DNA of 64,000 nucleotides, taken from NCBI GenBank assembly GCA_003231645.1, contig QIIW01000134.1, forward strand, positions 1 to 64,000, written 5' to 3'. The number at the start of each line of letters is the position of its first letter. Within the stretch, counting starts at the first letter, position 1. Positions 31,464-42,106 of the stretch are shown here, piece by piece. The translations under genes and the position numbers were made by a program. The DNA comes from Acidimicrobiia bacterium (lineage in GTDB: Bacteria > Actinomycetota > Acidimicrobiia > Acidimicrobiales > Aldehydirespiratoraceae). The notes below the pieces were generated by a model. That model had not been told where the DNA came from, ran no database searches, and was given only the letters and a program-made list of their open reading frames with translations.

Positions 31464-31754
31464 ATGAACCTTCAGCCCCTCGAGGACCGGATCGTAGTCC
31501 GGGCAAGCGAAGCTGAATCCACCACGGCCAGCGGCTTGGTGATTCCCGACACCGCCCAGGAAAAGCCCCAGCAGGGCGAAGTCCTGGCTGTCGGACCGGG
31601 CCGTCGCTCTGACCACACCGGCGAGATCATCCCGGTCGACGTCGCCGTTGGCGACATCGTCGTCTACTCGAAGTACGGCGGCACCGAGATCACCGTGGAA
31701 GGCGAGGATCTTCTGATTCTCAACGCCCGCGACGTCCTGGCCAAGCAGGCCTGA
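31464..31754 (+). CDS. groES: Co-chaperonin GroES
   Basis: [44 protein letters not shown]. Confidence 0.98.
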   Translation: MNLQPLEDRIVVRASEAESTTASGLVIPDTAQEKPQQGEVLAVGPGRRSDHTGEIIPVDVAVGDIVVYSKYGGTEITVEGEDLLILNARDVLAKQA

Positions 31755-31759
31755 GGTAG

Positions 31760-33424
<1,665 letters not shown>

Positions 33425-33471
33425 TCCCCGGTCGCTGACCGCCGACCCTGTCGGTTCAGATATCGACCAAT

Positions 33472-33500
33472 GGCCCGGACCTCGCGAGGAGGTCCGGGCC
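33472..33500 (+). terminator. Stem-loop terminator after groEL
   Basis: GGCCCGGACCT / AGGTCCGGGCC 11-bp perfect stem, 7-nt loop. Confidence 0.75.
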
Positions 33501-33501
33501 G

Positions 33502-33966
33502 TTGATCGCTCCGACCGCGGTTAGCGTCGCTCAGATGTCGGGACCCCGCTGGCGCGTGTTGCTGGGGACGGCGCTCGTGAGCGGGCTGCTGTCGGCTCTG
33601 TCGTTGCTCGCGCCATGGGCCCGAAGTGGTCGGGTCGACCGGTCGTTGTTCGGTTTGATCGCGTCGGCGAGCGCCCTCGATCTGCTGTCGGGATTCGCCG
33701 AGGTCGTGGCGGTCGTGGCGGTCGTTGCGGTGGCGGCCCTGGTTTCGGTTGCCCTGGTGGCGACGGCGTGGTCGCGTCATCGAATCGCCGCGGTTGCGTT
33801 GCTCGGGCCGGGGCCGATCCTGCTCGTGGCGGCCGTGGTCGTCGCCAGAACGCCACTTGCGTTGCGCTGGGGCGCGGTGGCCGGCTCAACCATGGGGATG
33901 GTCGGGTCGATCTGTGTAATCATGATCCTGCTCTCTGATGCAAAGCGACGGGACCCACACTCATGA
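33502..33966 (+). CDS. Hypothetical membrane protein
   Basis: Hydrophobic segments; overlaps the next ORF by 4 nt. Confidence 0.6.
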   Translation: MIAPTAVSVAQMSGPRWRVLLGTALVSGLLSALSLLAPWARSGRVDRSLFGLIASASALDLLSGFAEVVAVVAVVAVAALVSVALVATAWSRHRIAAVALLGPGPILLVAAVVVARTPLALRWGAVAGSTMGMVGSICVIMILLSDAKRRDPHS

Positions 33967-35468
33967 CTGATTCGGGAAATCCGCTCTCCGGCGCGGCTGG
34001 TGGCGGCGGTGGTCGCTGGGTGCCCGACGGTCCGGTGGTCGTGGTCGAGGCGGTGGGGGCAGAGCCCAGGAATCCGCGGGGAAGTGTCGTGGCCAGGGCT
34101 GCAGCCGTTGTCATCGCTTTGGGCCTGGCCGGCGGGGGAGCGGCTCTCGCCATCAACGCGGGCAGCTCCACCGGCGGCTCCGCCACCCCGGAGGCGGCGG
34201 TCGAGCAGCTGCTGGCGTCGTTGTCCAACGAGGATCTGCTGGGTGCGGCCGAGGTGATCGAGCCCGCTGAGAGGGCCACGCTCGTCGACACCGGCGTGAG
34301 CATCTCCGAGGAACTGGTCCGCCTCGAGGTGCTGTCTCCCGATCTCGACCTCGGTGCGCTCACCGGCGTCGATCTCCGGTTCGACAATCTGACGCTGCGG
34401 TCGGTGCCGATTCGATCCGACGTGACCGATGTGTTCATCGACGGGGGCAGCTCCCGCGCCTCGATCGACGTATCCCAACTGCCGCTCGGGAAGCTGATCC
34501 TCGATCGGGCCCCCGCCGACCTGCTCAATTTCACCGACTCGGTTTCTTCGCCGATCTCGTCGACCAACCCGATCGCGGTCGTGAAGCGCGACGGCCGGTG
34601 GTACGTGAGCCTTTGGTATTCGGTGGCTGAGAACGCCCGCCTGGCCGCCAGCCAACCGACTCCCTCGGCCGCCGACCGACCGGTGCCGATCGGGGCCGAC
34701 TCGCCCGAGGGCGCGGTCGAACGTCTGATCAGAGAGGCGGCGCGGCTCGACCCCCGCACCGTGATCGGCATGCTCGACCCGGAGGAGATGGCCGCGCTCT
34801 ATGACTACGCACCGCTGTTCCTGCCCCAGGCCGAATCGGCGGCCAACGATGCTCTCCAGGCGGCGATCGACGCCGACACGACCTGGACGATCGACTCGAT
34901 CGGCCTGTCGAGTACCGTCGACGGCAGACTCGCCACGGTGAGGCTCGACGGCTTCGAAGGGTCGCTCACCAGTCCCGACGTCAAGGCACATCTGTCACTG
35001 GCCGACGGGAACATCGACGCCACCTGGACCGCCTCCGACTACACGGGTGGCTCCTACACCGCTTCCTACAAGGTGCGCGACGGGTGCACGATCTTCGAGA
35101 CCGACAATCCCGACATGGGTCCGGCCTTCGACTCGTGTGATCAACCCGACGCGATGGGTCCGTTCGGCCTCGGACTGTTCGGTTTGCCCGGGTTCGGTCT
35201 CGACCCCATGGGAGCGCTCGACCAGGGCATCGTCACGCGAAAGGTCGATGGCAAGTGGTTCGTCTCACCGATACGCACGGTCACCACGGCGATGCTGGCC
35301 GGGCTGCGTGCCGTCAGCCCCGAGGACCTGGCCACCGCCGCCGACTCGATCTCTGGCTTTTTCACCGGCCCGTTCGACCGGACATCGTCGATACCGGTCA
35401 CGACGAGCGATGCCTTCTTCGCCGGTTCGGCCACGACAATGGTGCCGCCGCAGGTCCCGTCACCCTAG
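33963..35468 (+). CDS. Hypothetical membrane-anchored protein with two related repeat units
   Basis: TM (AAAVVIALGLAGGGAALAINAG) then TPEAAVEQLLASL...VKRDGRWYVSLWYSVAENARLAA and SPEGAVERLIREA...RKVDGKWFVSPIRTVTTAMLAGL. Confidence 0.75.
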   Translation: MTDSGNPLSGAAGGGGGRWVPDGPVVVVEAVGAEPRNPRGSVVARAAAVVIALGLAGGGAALAINAGSSTGGSATPEAAVEQLLASLSNEDLLGAAEVIEPAERATLVDTGVSISEELVRLEVLSPDLDLGALTGVDLRFDNLTLRSVPIRSDVTDVFIDGGSSRASIDVSQLPLGKLILDRAPADLLNFTDSVSSPISSTNPIAVVKRDGRWYVSLWYSVAENARLAASQPTPSAADRPVPIGADSPEGAVERLIREAARLDPRTVIGMLDPEEMAALYDYAPLFLPQAESAANDALQAAIDADTTWTIDSIGLSSTVDGRLATVRLDGFEGSLTSPDVKAHLSLADGNIDATWTASDYTGGSYTASYKVRDGCTIFETDNPDMGPAFDSCDQPDAMGPFGLGLFGLPGFGLDPMGALDQGIVTRKVDGKWFVSPIRTVTTAMLAGLRAVSPEDLATAADSISGFFTGPFDRTSSIPVTTSDAFFAGSATTMVPPQVPSP

Positions 35469-35537
35469 GAATCCTGCGGTCTCGGCTCGACCGCGGGCGA
35501 TGGAAGATCCTCGGCCGGCGTCGATACCCTCGTCGCC

Positions 35538-35687
35538 ATGGAGATTACGATACCCGACCCCGAGAAACTGCTCGCCGATTGGGAGGAGTGGGAAAGCGGC
35601 GTGACCCCGCCCGGCCGGGTGATGAGCAACCTCAAGACCGGTGGGCTGCCAATTCTGCTGCGTTCGCTGATCGAGGAAGCCTCCTGA
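35538..35687 (+). CDS. Small protein, 49 aa
   Basis: MEITIPDPEKLLADWEEWESGVTPPGRVMSNLKTGGLPILLRSLIEEAS; TACCCT -10-like motif 7 nt before ATG; below the ORF-track cut-off. Confidence 0.6.
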   Translation: MEITIPDPEKLLADWEEWESGVTPPGRVMSNLKTGGLPILLRSLIEEAS

Positions 35688-35737
35688 AACCGCCGGCGGG
35701 TCGGGGTGGGCCTCAGATCATTCCCCGTCCCGCGGGG

Positions 35738-36400
35738 GTGCTCCCCGGTGGCCCACCGCCGTGGGCCCACCTGAGTGCCGAGGCGCGAGCGGTGACCCTC
35801 GACGATGCCATCCGTGCCCTGGCGGGCCGCGGACCGGCGAAGCTCATCGGCAGCAGTGCCCCGGCCGGGGCCACCGAGTCGGCGGTGCTGGTGGTGCTCT
35901 ACGAGCAGGCGGGCGAGGTCCAGGTGGTGCTCACCCGCCGCTCACCCCACATGCGCCATCACGCCCACGAAGTGTCGTTCCCGGGGGGACGTCGGGAGCC
36001 CGGCGACATCGACCTCTGGCACACGGCGCGGCGCGAGGCGATGGAGGAGATCGACATCGACCCCGGAACCCTGCACCGAATCGGGGAACTCGACAGCTTC
36101 ATGACGATCGGTTCGACCACTCTCGTCCACCCGTTCGTGGCGGTGACCGATCGGTGCCCCGAACTCACCGCCTCGCCCGACGAGGTCGAGTCGATTCGCC
36201 GCGTGGCGCTGACCGAGCTGCTGCTCGACGAGGTCTGGCGCGAAGAACTGTGGCCGATTCCCTCCCTCGTCGGGCGGCGCGCCATCACGTTCTTCGAGCT
36301 GGTCGGCGACACTGTGTGGGGGGCCACGGGCGCCATGTTGCGTCAGCTTCTCGCCGTCGTCACCGGCACCGACGACCTCACCGGCGGCGGCCCGGCCTGA
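35738..36400 (+). CDS. NUDIX hydrolase (CoA pyrophosphatase-like); start uncertain
   Basis: RRSPHMRHHAHEVSFPGGRREPGDIDLWHTARREAMEEIDID (NUDIX box). Confidence 0.88.
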   Translation: MLPGGPPPWAHLSAEARAVTLDDAIRALAGRGPAKLIGSSAPAGATESAVLVVLYEQAGEVQVVLTRRSPHMRHHAHEVSFPGGRREPGDIDLWHTARREAMEEIDIDPGTLHRIGELDSFMTIGSTTLVHPFVAVTDRCPELTASPDEVESIRRVALTELLLDEVWREELWPIPSLVGRRAITFFELVGDTVWGATGAMLRQLLAVVTGTDDLTGGGPA

Positions 36401-36432
36401 GCCTCGACCAACCGAGCTTCTACACTCGGGGC

Positions 36433-36816
36433 GTGCCCGAAATCAGATTCAACGCCGACACCCATCCGGAGCTCGTACGTCAGGTCAGGGTGTGGCTCGA
36501 CTCGGCCGAGGCCGAACGTTCCGCCGCCGATGTGGTCGACGCGAGCGCCGATCTCACCAAGGACGCCTTGCGGATCATCGCGGCGTCGGCGCCGGCGGCG
36601 ATCGCTGACAGCGAGCTGGTCCGGGGCCTCACCGAGATGGGCTACCGAGCCACCGACCTCACCCGCGATCGGCTGCTCGCCGGCCTCGACGGTCTGGCCG
36701 CGGTCACCGACGGTCGCCTGGTGAAGCGGGTCGGTGAGACCGGGGCGAAGGTCGCCTACGAAATGAACAGCAACGTCGCCAGACAGCTCCTGAAGTCGAT
36801 CCTCGGGGATCGATGA
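36433..36816 (+). CDS. Hypothetical protein (127 aa)
   Basis: MPEIRFNADTHPELVRQVRVWLDSAEAE...; TACACT -10-like motif 6 nt before GTG; overlaps the next gene by 4 nt. Confidence 0.65.
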   Translation: MPEIRFNADTHPELVRQVRVWLDSAEAERSAADVVDASADLTKDALRIIAASAPAAIADSELVRGLTEMGYRATDLTRDRLLAGLDGLAAVTDGRLVKRVGETGAKVAYEMNSNVARQLLKSILGDR

Positions 36817-37919
36817 TGGCCGACATGCAGATCGGGTTGGGCAAGACGGCGAGAAGGGCGATCGGGTTCGACGACATCGCCATCGTGCCGAGCCGCCGCA
36901 CTCGCGACCCCGAGGACGTCGACCTCTCGTGGAAGATCGATGCCTACCGCTTCGACCTCCCCGTGATGGCATCGGCGATGGACAGCGTCACCAGCCCGGC
37001 CACCGCCATCGAGATGGGGCGGCTCGGCGGGATCGGCGTGCTCGATCTCGAGGGTGTCTGGACCCGACACGCCGAGGCCGACACGCTGCTGGCCCAGGTG
37101 GCCGAGATGTCGCCCGAGCGAGCGATCGCCCGCCTGTGTGAGCTCCACTCCGCCCCGATCGATCCCGGTCTGGTACGCGAGCGGATCGCCGAGGTCAAGG
37201 CGGCCGGGATTCGCTGCGCCGCACGCGTGAGCCCTCGCATGGCCACCGAACTCACGCCCACGGCGGTGTCGGCCGACGTCGACCTGCTCGTGATCCACAG
37301 CCTCGTCACCTCGGCCGAGCACGTGTCGACCGCCACCGAACCGCTCAACCTCAAGACGTTCATCCGCACGCTCGACGTCCCCGTGCTGGTGGGTGGTTGT
37401 GCCAGCCACCGGGCCGCTCTGCATCTCATGCGCACCGGTGCGGCCGGTGTGCTGGTGGGTATCGGCACCGGAGCGAGCTGCGCCAACGGCAATGTGATCG
37501 GCGTGGGGGTACCCCAGCCGACCGCCATCGCCGATGCCCGGGCCGCCCGGGCCCGCCACCTCGACGAAACCGGTGTCTACTGTCATGTGATCGCCGATGG
37601 TGGCATGCGCAACAGTGGCGACGTGGCCAAGGCCATAGTGCTCGGTGCCGACGCCGTGATGTTGGGTGCCCCGCTCGCCGCGGCCACCGAGGCTCCGGGC
37701 CGGGGATGGCACTGGGGACCGTCAGCCGTCCAGATGGTTCTGCCCCGCGGGGCCCGCGTACCGATCGAGCCGACCGGATCCCTCGCCGAGATCCTCACCG
37801 GTCCGGCCACCGACAACTCGGGTTCGCGCAACCTCGCCGGCGCGCTCCGCAAGGCCATGGCTGTTTGCGGCTACACCGACCTGAAGTCGTTTCAGACCGC
37901 CGAGATGGTTGCCCTGTGA
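36813..37919 (+). CDS. guaB3: GuaB3-family IMP dehydrogenase-related protein
   Basis: [70 protein letters not shown]; 368 aa, no CBS domains. Confidence 0.9.
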   Translation: MMADMQIGLGKTARRAIGFDDIAIVPSRRTRDPEDVDLSWKIDAYRFDLPVMASAMDSVTSPATAIEMGRLGGIGVLDLEGVWTRHAEADTLLAQVAEMSPERAIARLCELHSAPIDPGLVRERIAEVKAAGIRCAARVSPRMATELTPTAVSADVDLLVIHSLVTSAEHVSTATEPLNLKTFIRTLDVPVLVGGCASHRAALHLMRTGAAGVLVGIGTGASCANGNVIGVGVPQPTAIADARAARARHLDETGVYCHVIADGGMRNSGDVAKAIVLGADAVMLGAPLAAATEAPGRGWHWGPSAVQMVLPRGARVPIEPTGSLAEILTGPATDNSGSRNLAGALRKAMAVCGYTDLKSFQTAEMVAL

Positions 37920-39505
37920 AATCGGCCTCCGCGGCGTCCGCACCGGGCGGTGACGGCGCGTTCGACACGGTGCTCGTGGTCGACTTCGGAGCCCAATACG
38001 CCCAGCTCATCGCCCGCCGCGTGCGTGAGGCCGGTGTCTACAGCGAGATCGTCCCGCCGAGCATCGGCGCCGATGAGATCGCACGTCGTGCCCCGAGTGG
38101 GCTCATCTTCAGCGGTGGCCCGGCATCGGTGCACGTCGACGGTGCTCCGAGCATCGACCCCGGGGTCTACGACCTCGGCCTCCCGATCCTCGGGATCTGC
38201 TACGGAGCCCAGCTGATCGCCCAGCAGAACGGCGGCACGGTCGGTCGCACCGACAGGGGTGAATACGGTCGTACCTCGATGAGTCTCCTCGCCGCCGGCG
38301 ACGGCACCTCCGGTGGGTGCCTGCTCGGTGGTCTCCCGTCCGAGCAGACCGTGTGGATGAGTCACTTCGACGCCATCGTCGAGGCCCCGAACGACGCATT
38401 GGTCCTTGCCGCCACCTCCGACGCCCCCGTGGCCGCATTCGAGGATCGCCGACGGGGTCTCTACGGCGTCCAGTTCCATCCCGAGGTGGTCCACACGCCC
38501 CACGGCCAGCACGTGATCCAACAGTTCATCCATGAGGGTTGCGGCCTGGTCGGCGACTGGAACATGTCGTCGGTAATCGACTCGGCGGTCGAGTTGATCC
38601 GCACTCAGGTCGGCGACGCCAACGCCATCTGCGGGCTGTCGGGCGGTGTTGATTCGGCCGTGGCCGCGGCGCTCGTTCATCGGGCCATCGGTGATCAGCT
38701 CACGTGTGTGTTCGTCGACACCGGCCTGATGCGTCTCGACGAGGGGACCCAGGTGATCGAGACCTTCGGCCGTCACATGGGCATTCGGCTGATCAGCGTC
38801 GACGCGGGGGAGCGGTTCTTCGCCGCGCTCGTCGGGGTCACCGAACCCGAGGCCAAACGCAAGGCCATCGGTGAGCTGTTCATCCGGGTGTTCGAGGACG
38901 CCAAGGCCGAGCTCGACGATGCGGCGTTCCTGGTGCAGGGCACGCTCTACCCGGACGTGATCGAATCGGGCAACGAACACGCGGCCACCATCAAGAGTCA
39001 CCACAACGTGGGCGGCCTCCCCGACGACATCGACTTCGCCCTCGTCGAACCGCTGCGCAGCCTGTTCAAGGACGAGGTCCGCAGGCTCGGAAGCGAACTC
39101 GGCCTTCCCGACGAGATCGTCCTGCGCCAGCCGTTCCCCGGGCCCGGCCTCGCCGTGAGGATCATCGGGGAGGTCACCCCCGAAAAGGTCGCCACCCTTC
39201 AACACGCCGACCACATCGTGCGTGAGGAGCTGAGGCGGGCCGGTCTCGAAGGCGAGATCTGGCAGTCGTTCGCGGTGCTCGCCGACATTCGTTCGGTGGG
39301 GGTGATGGGCGACGAGCGAACCTACGGTCATCCCATCATCATCCGGGCGGTCACCAGTGAGGATGCCATGACCGCCGACTGGGCCCGTATCCCCTACGAC
39401 GTGCTCGAGACCATGAGCAGTCGGGTCATCAACGAGGTGCCCGGCATCAACCGCGTCGCCTACGACATAACCTCCAAGCCCCCGGGAACCATCGAGTGGG
39501 AGTGA
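37916..39505 (+). CDS. guaA: GMP synthase (glutamine-hydrolysing), GTG start
   Basis: [82 protein letters not shown]. Confidence 0.98.
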   Translation: MKSASAASAPGGDGAFDTVLVVDFGAQYAQLIARRVREAGVYSEIVPPSIGADEIARRAPSGLIFSGGPASVHVDGAPSIDPGVYDLGLPILGICYGAQLIAQQNGGTVGRTDRGEYGRTSMSLLAAGDGTSGGCLLGGLPSEQTVWMSHFDAIVEAPNDALVLAATSDAPVAAFEDRRRGLYGVQFHPEVVHTPHGQHVIQQFIHEGCGLVGDWNMSSVIDSAVELIRTQVGDANAICGLSGGVDSAVAAALVHRAIGDQLTCVFVDTGLMRLDEGTQVIETFGRHMGIRLISVDAGERFFAALVGVTEPEAKRKAIGELFIRVFEDAKAELDDAAFLVQGTLYPDVIESGNEHAATIKSHHNVGGLPDDIDFALVEPLRSLFKDEVRRLGSELGLPDEIVLRQPFPGPGLAVRIIGEVTPEKVATLQHADHIVREELRRAGLEGEIWQSFAVLADIRSVGVMGDERTYGHPIIIRAVTSEDAMTADWARIPYDVLETMSSRVINEVPGINRVAYDITSKPPGTIEWE

Positions 39506-39512
39506 CCATCGA

Positions 39513-40088
39513 ATGGAAGTGAACATCGAACCAGCCGACGCCTACCAGGTCGCGGCCGGTCTGCTCGGTGAGACCATCACGTCGCTCACCGATCAGGAAT
39601 GGGACCTGCGGTGTGGCCCCGACGAACTCACCATCGCCCAGGCCGTGGCCTGGGTGGTGGTGGGCGATTCCCAGATCACCGCCGCCGCCGAACGGGGCCG
39701 GCTCGACGAAATCGAAGAGATCGACGCCGGTGTGCTCGGCCCGAACCTGGTGGCCACCTGGCGAGGCACCGCGGTGGCCGCCATATCGAGCATCCGGAAC
39801 GTGCGCTCCCTCGACATCTCGGTCGACCATCCGAGTGGTCGGCTGGCGTTCGGCGATCTTGTCGGCCAGCGGGTCAGCGAGAACCTGGTGAGATCCTGGG
39901 ACATAGGTCGGGCCGTGGGGCGCGACATCGAGATTCCCGGTGATCTCGCCGAGTGGTGTCTCGGCTTCTGGACCGCGCACGCCGAAGCGGTCATGGGCGG
40001 CGGTGTCCTGCCCAACCGTCCGATCGAACCGCCGGCCGAGGCCGACGCGCCCACCCGGCTCCTGGCGTTCACCGGCCGCATCGCCTGA
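39513..40088 (+). CDS. DinB / maleylpyruvate isomerase-like fold protein
   Basis: LLGETITSLTDQEWDLRCGPDELTIAQAVAWVVVGDSQ...SENLVRSWDIGRAVG pattern. Confidence 0.6.
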   Translation: MEVNIEPADAYQVAAGLLGETITSLTDQEWDLRCGPDELTIAQAVAWVVVGDSQITAAAERGRLDEIEEIDAGVLGPNLVATWRGTAVAAISSIRNVRSLDISVDHPSGRLAFGDLVGQRVSENLVRSWDIGRAVGRDIEIPGDLAEWCLGFWTAHAEAVMGGGVLPNRPIEPPAEADAPTRLLAFTGRIA

Positions 40089-40130
40089 TCCGGAGCCGCG
40101 CCGCCCCACGTGACCTGGTGGGCCGGGGAC

Positions 40131-41063
40131 TCAGCGGCCGGCCAGCCGTTCGACCACCGGGGCGAGCGTCTCGATCGAGTCGGCCGACCAGGTCACGTAG
40201 CTGAACCCCCAGCGGTCGCGCCACGTGCGGATCATGTCGACCATCTGATCGATCGTTCCGACGAGCACGTGGGGCATGGTGACGGCATCGTCGGCCGTGA
40301 TCATGAACCCCGGGGCGATGGCGGCGATGAGACTGTCGCGATCGTCGGTGACCGAGGTGAGGTGAACCCGCGTCTGGAGTTCGATCGAGTCGAAACGTCG
40401 GCCGGCCGCGTCGCGGATCACGGCGATCTTGCGGTCGGTGGCCGCCGCCGACCCGCTCGCACCGACTCCGGCATCGATCACCCCGGCCTTGAGGTCGAAG
40501 TTGACCCCGATGATGTCGGCCTCGCGGGCCGCCAGCGACAACAACTTGGGCCCGCCTCCGGCCACCATCAGCTTCGGGTGGGGCCTACGGGTCGGCAACG
40601 GCAAAGAGTCGAGACCTTCGATCGTGTAGTGGTCGCCGTGGAAATCAAATGGCCCGTCGGCGAAACACCCCTTGAGAACGGTGATGGCCTCGGCCAGCCG
40701 TGCGATGCGAACGCCCGCACCGTCCTTGGTGATGCCGGCGCGCTGGTAGTCGGTGGTCTGCCAGCCGGCGCCGATACCGAACTCGAGCCGTCCGTTGCTG
40801 AGACGGTCGAGGGTGGCCAACTCCTTGGCCAGAACCACGGGATGGCGGTAGTCGTTGGCGAGTACCAGGCTGGTGAGGGCAAGGTCGGCGGTGGCGACCG
40901 CCACGGCGGTCAGCCCGACGAGGGGGCCGCACTGCTCATCGAGATGGTCGGGCAGGCTGATGCCGTGGTAGCCGAGCTCCTCGGCCCGCAGGGCGGTGGT
41001 GACGAGAGTCCGGGGGTCGCCTATGGGGCCGAGACTCACCGAGAACTTGAACGGGTGTGACAT
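40131..41063 (-). CDS. LLM-class F420-dependent oxidoreductase
   Basis: [28 protein letters not shown]-type motif ([17 protein letters not shown]); [19 protein letters not shown]-type motif. Confidence 0.88.
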   Translation of the reverse strand: MSHPFKFSVSLGPIGDPRTLVTTALRAEELGYHGISLPDHLDEQCGPLVGLTAVAVATADLALTSLVLANDYRHPVVLAKELATLDRLSNGRLEFGIGAGWQTTDYQRAGITKDGAGVRIARLAEAITVLKGCFADGPFDFHGDHYTIEGLDSLPLPTRRPHPKLMVAGGGPKLLSLAAREADIIGVNFDLKAGVIDAGVGASGSAAATDRKIAVIRDAAGRRFDSIELQTRVHLTSVTDDRDSLIAAIAPGFMITADDAVTMPHVLVGTIDQMVDMIRTWRDRWGFSYVTWSADSIETLAPVVERLAGR

Positions 41064-41086
41064 GCCGAGAAGCTAGCGGCGCCGCG

Positions 41087-41130
41087 GTGTTCACCGTGTG
41101 TTCACCCGGGGGCGGGTCGGTGTTAACCGG
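41087..41130 (+). promoter_or_regulatory. PHO-box-like array of 11-bp direct repeats
   Basis: GTGTTCACCGT / GTGTTCACCCG / GGGGCGGGTCG / GTGTTAACCGG, strict 11-bp phase, upstream of pstB. Confidence 0.75.
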
Positions 41131-41215
41131 TGACAGGCACACTTTGACACCGGGCTGTTCCGACCGCCGGATTACACTCCCGCATGACGCAACGACCGGA
41201 CCCGACAGGACCGCG

Positions 41216-42064
41216 ATGAGCATGGCAGATGACGACATTCGCCCCGCCTTGGCCGAGCGGGTCGATGATATTGCGGTGACCGACGACGTCGAGGTATTCG
41301 AGGTCACCGGTCTCGCGGTCCGCTACGACGAGGTCACGGCGATCTCCGAGGTCGATCTCACGATCTGCGAGCGTGAGATCACTGCGTTCATCGGTCCTTC
41401 GGGGTGCGGGAAATCGACCGTACTGCGTTGTTTCAATCGCATGAACGATCTCATCGACTCGGCCCACGTCGAGGGTTCCGTGCTGTATCACGGTGTCGAT
41501 CTCTACGATCCCCGGGTCGACCCGGTGGTCGTGCGGCGCCGAATCGGAATGGTTTTCCAGAAGCCCAACCCGTTCCCGAAATCGATATACGACAACATCG
41601 CCTACGGCCCCCGAATCGCCGGCATCAAGGCCGATCTCGACGGCATTGTCGAGCAGTCGCTGACCCGCGCCGGTCTCTGGGACGAGGCCAAGGATCGTCT
41701 GCGCACCTCGGCTCTCGGCTTGTCGGGCGGGCAGCAGCAGCGCCTTTGCATCGCCCGGGCCATCGCCGTCAGCCCCGACGTGCTGCTCATGGACGAGCCG
41801 TGCTCCTCCCTCGATCCGATCGCCACGGGACGCATCGAGGAGCTGATGCGCGAGATCAAGAACGACTACACGATCATCATCGTCACCCACAACATGCAAC
41901 AAGCCGCCCGGGTGAGCGACCGTACCGCCTTCTTCACCGCCGAGGTGCACGGCCCCACCGGTCAGCGTCGTGGCCGGCTCGTCGAGTTCGACAACACCGG
42001 CACGATCTTCTCCAACCCGGCCGACGAACGTACCGAGGCCTACATCACGGGTCGGTTCGGCTGA
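41216..42064 (+). CDS. pstB: Phosphate ABC transporter ATP-binding protein
   Basis: [89 protein letters not shown]. Confidence 0.97.
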   Translation: MSMADDDIRPALAERVDDIAVTDDVEVFEVTGLAVRYDEVTAISEVDLTICEREITAFIGPSGCGKSTVLRCFNRMNDLIDSAHVEGSVLYHGVDLYDPRVDPVVVRRRIGMVFQKPNPFPKSIYDNIAYGPRIAGIKADLDGIVEQSLTRAGLWDEAKDRLRTSALGLSGGQQQRLCIARAIAVSPDVLLMDEPCSSLDPIATGRIEELMREIKNDYTIIIVTHNMQQAARVSDRTAFFTAEVHGPTGQRRGRLVEFDNTGTIFSNPADERTEAYITGRFG

Positions 42065-42106
42065 TGGGTCCTGGAGACGTTTCGATCGACGTGGAGGGCC
42101 CCGACG

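Larger units (their letters stand above)
30284..31467 (+). pseudogene. Frameshifted and degenerate GGDEF-domain protein
   Basis: Homologous stretches lie in three frames: 30281..30808 (TM + N-term), then PWSCPAVCAPLVFMGQPIGVIHAPA in the 30654..31085 frame, then AELVEDMTVVAAVGSTRLGTLRAVARAEMQASIDLLTGLSNRRACEER in the 30796..31467 frame; GGDEF position reads RWTGSQFVVVL. Confidence 0.75.

Noticed and set aside
37397-37915. N-terminal extension of the guaA ORF
   Set aside because: Overlaps guaB3 in another frame; GuaA homology begins at the GTG at 37916.
37892-39526. 544-aa minus-strand ORF
   Set aside because: Antisense to guaA; shadow ORF.
41144-41178. TTGACA as -35 for the TACACT upstream of pstB
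   Set aside because: Spacer is 23 bp, too long for a standard sigma-A promoter; the TACACT is kept only as a leaderless-type candidate.
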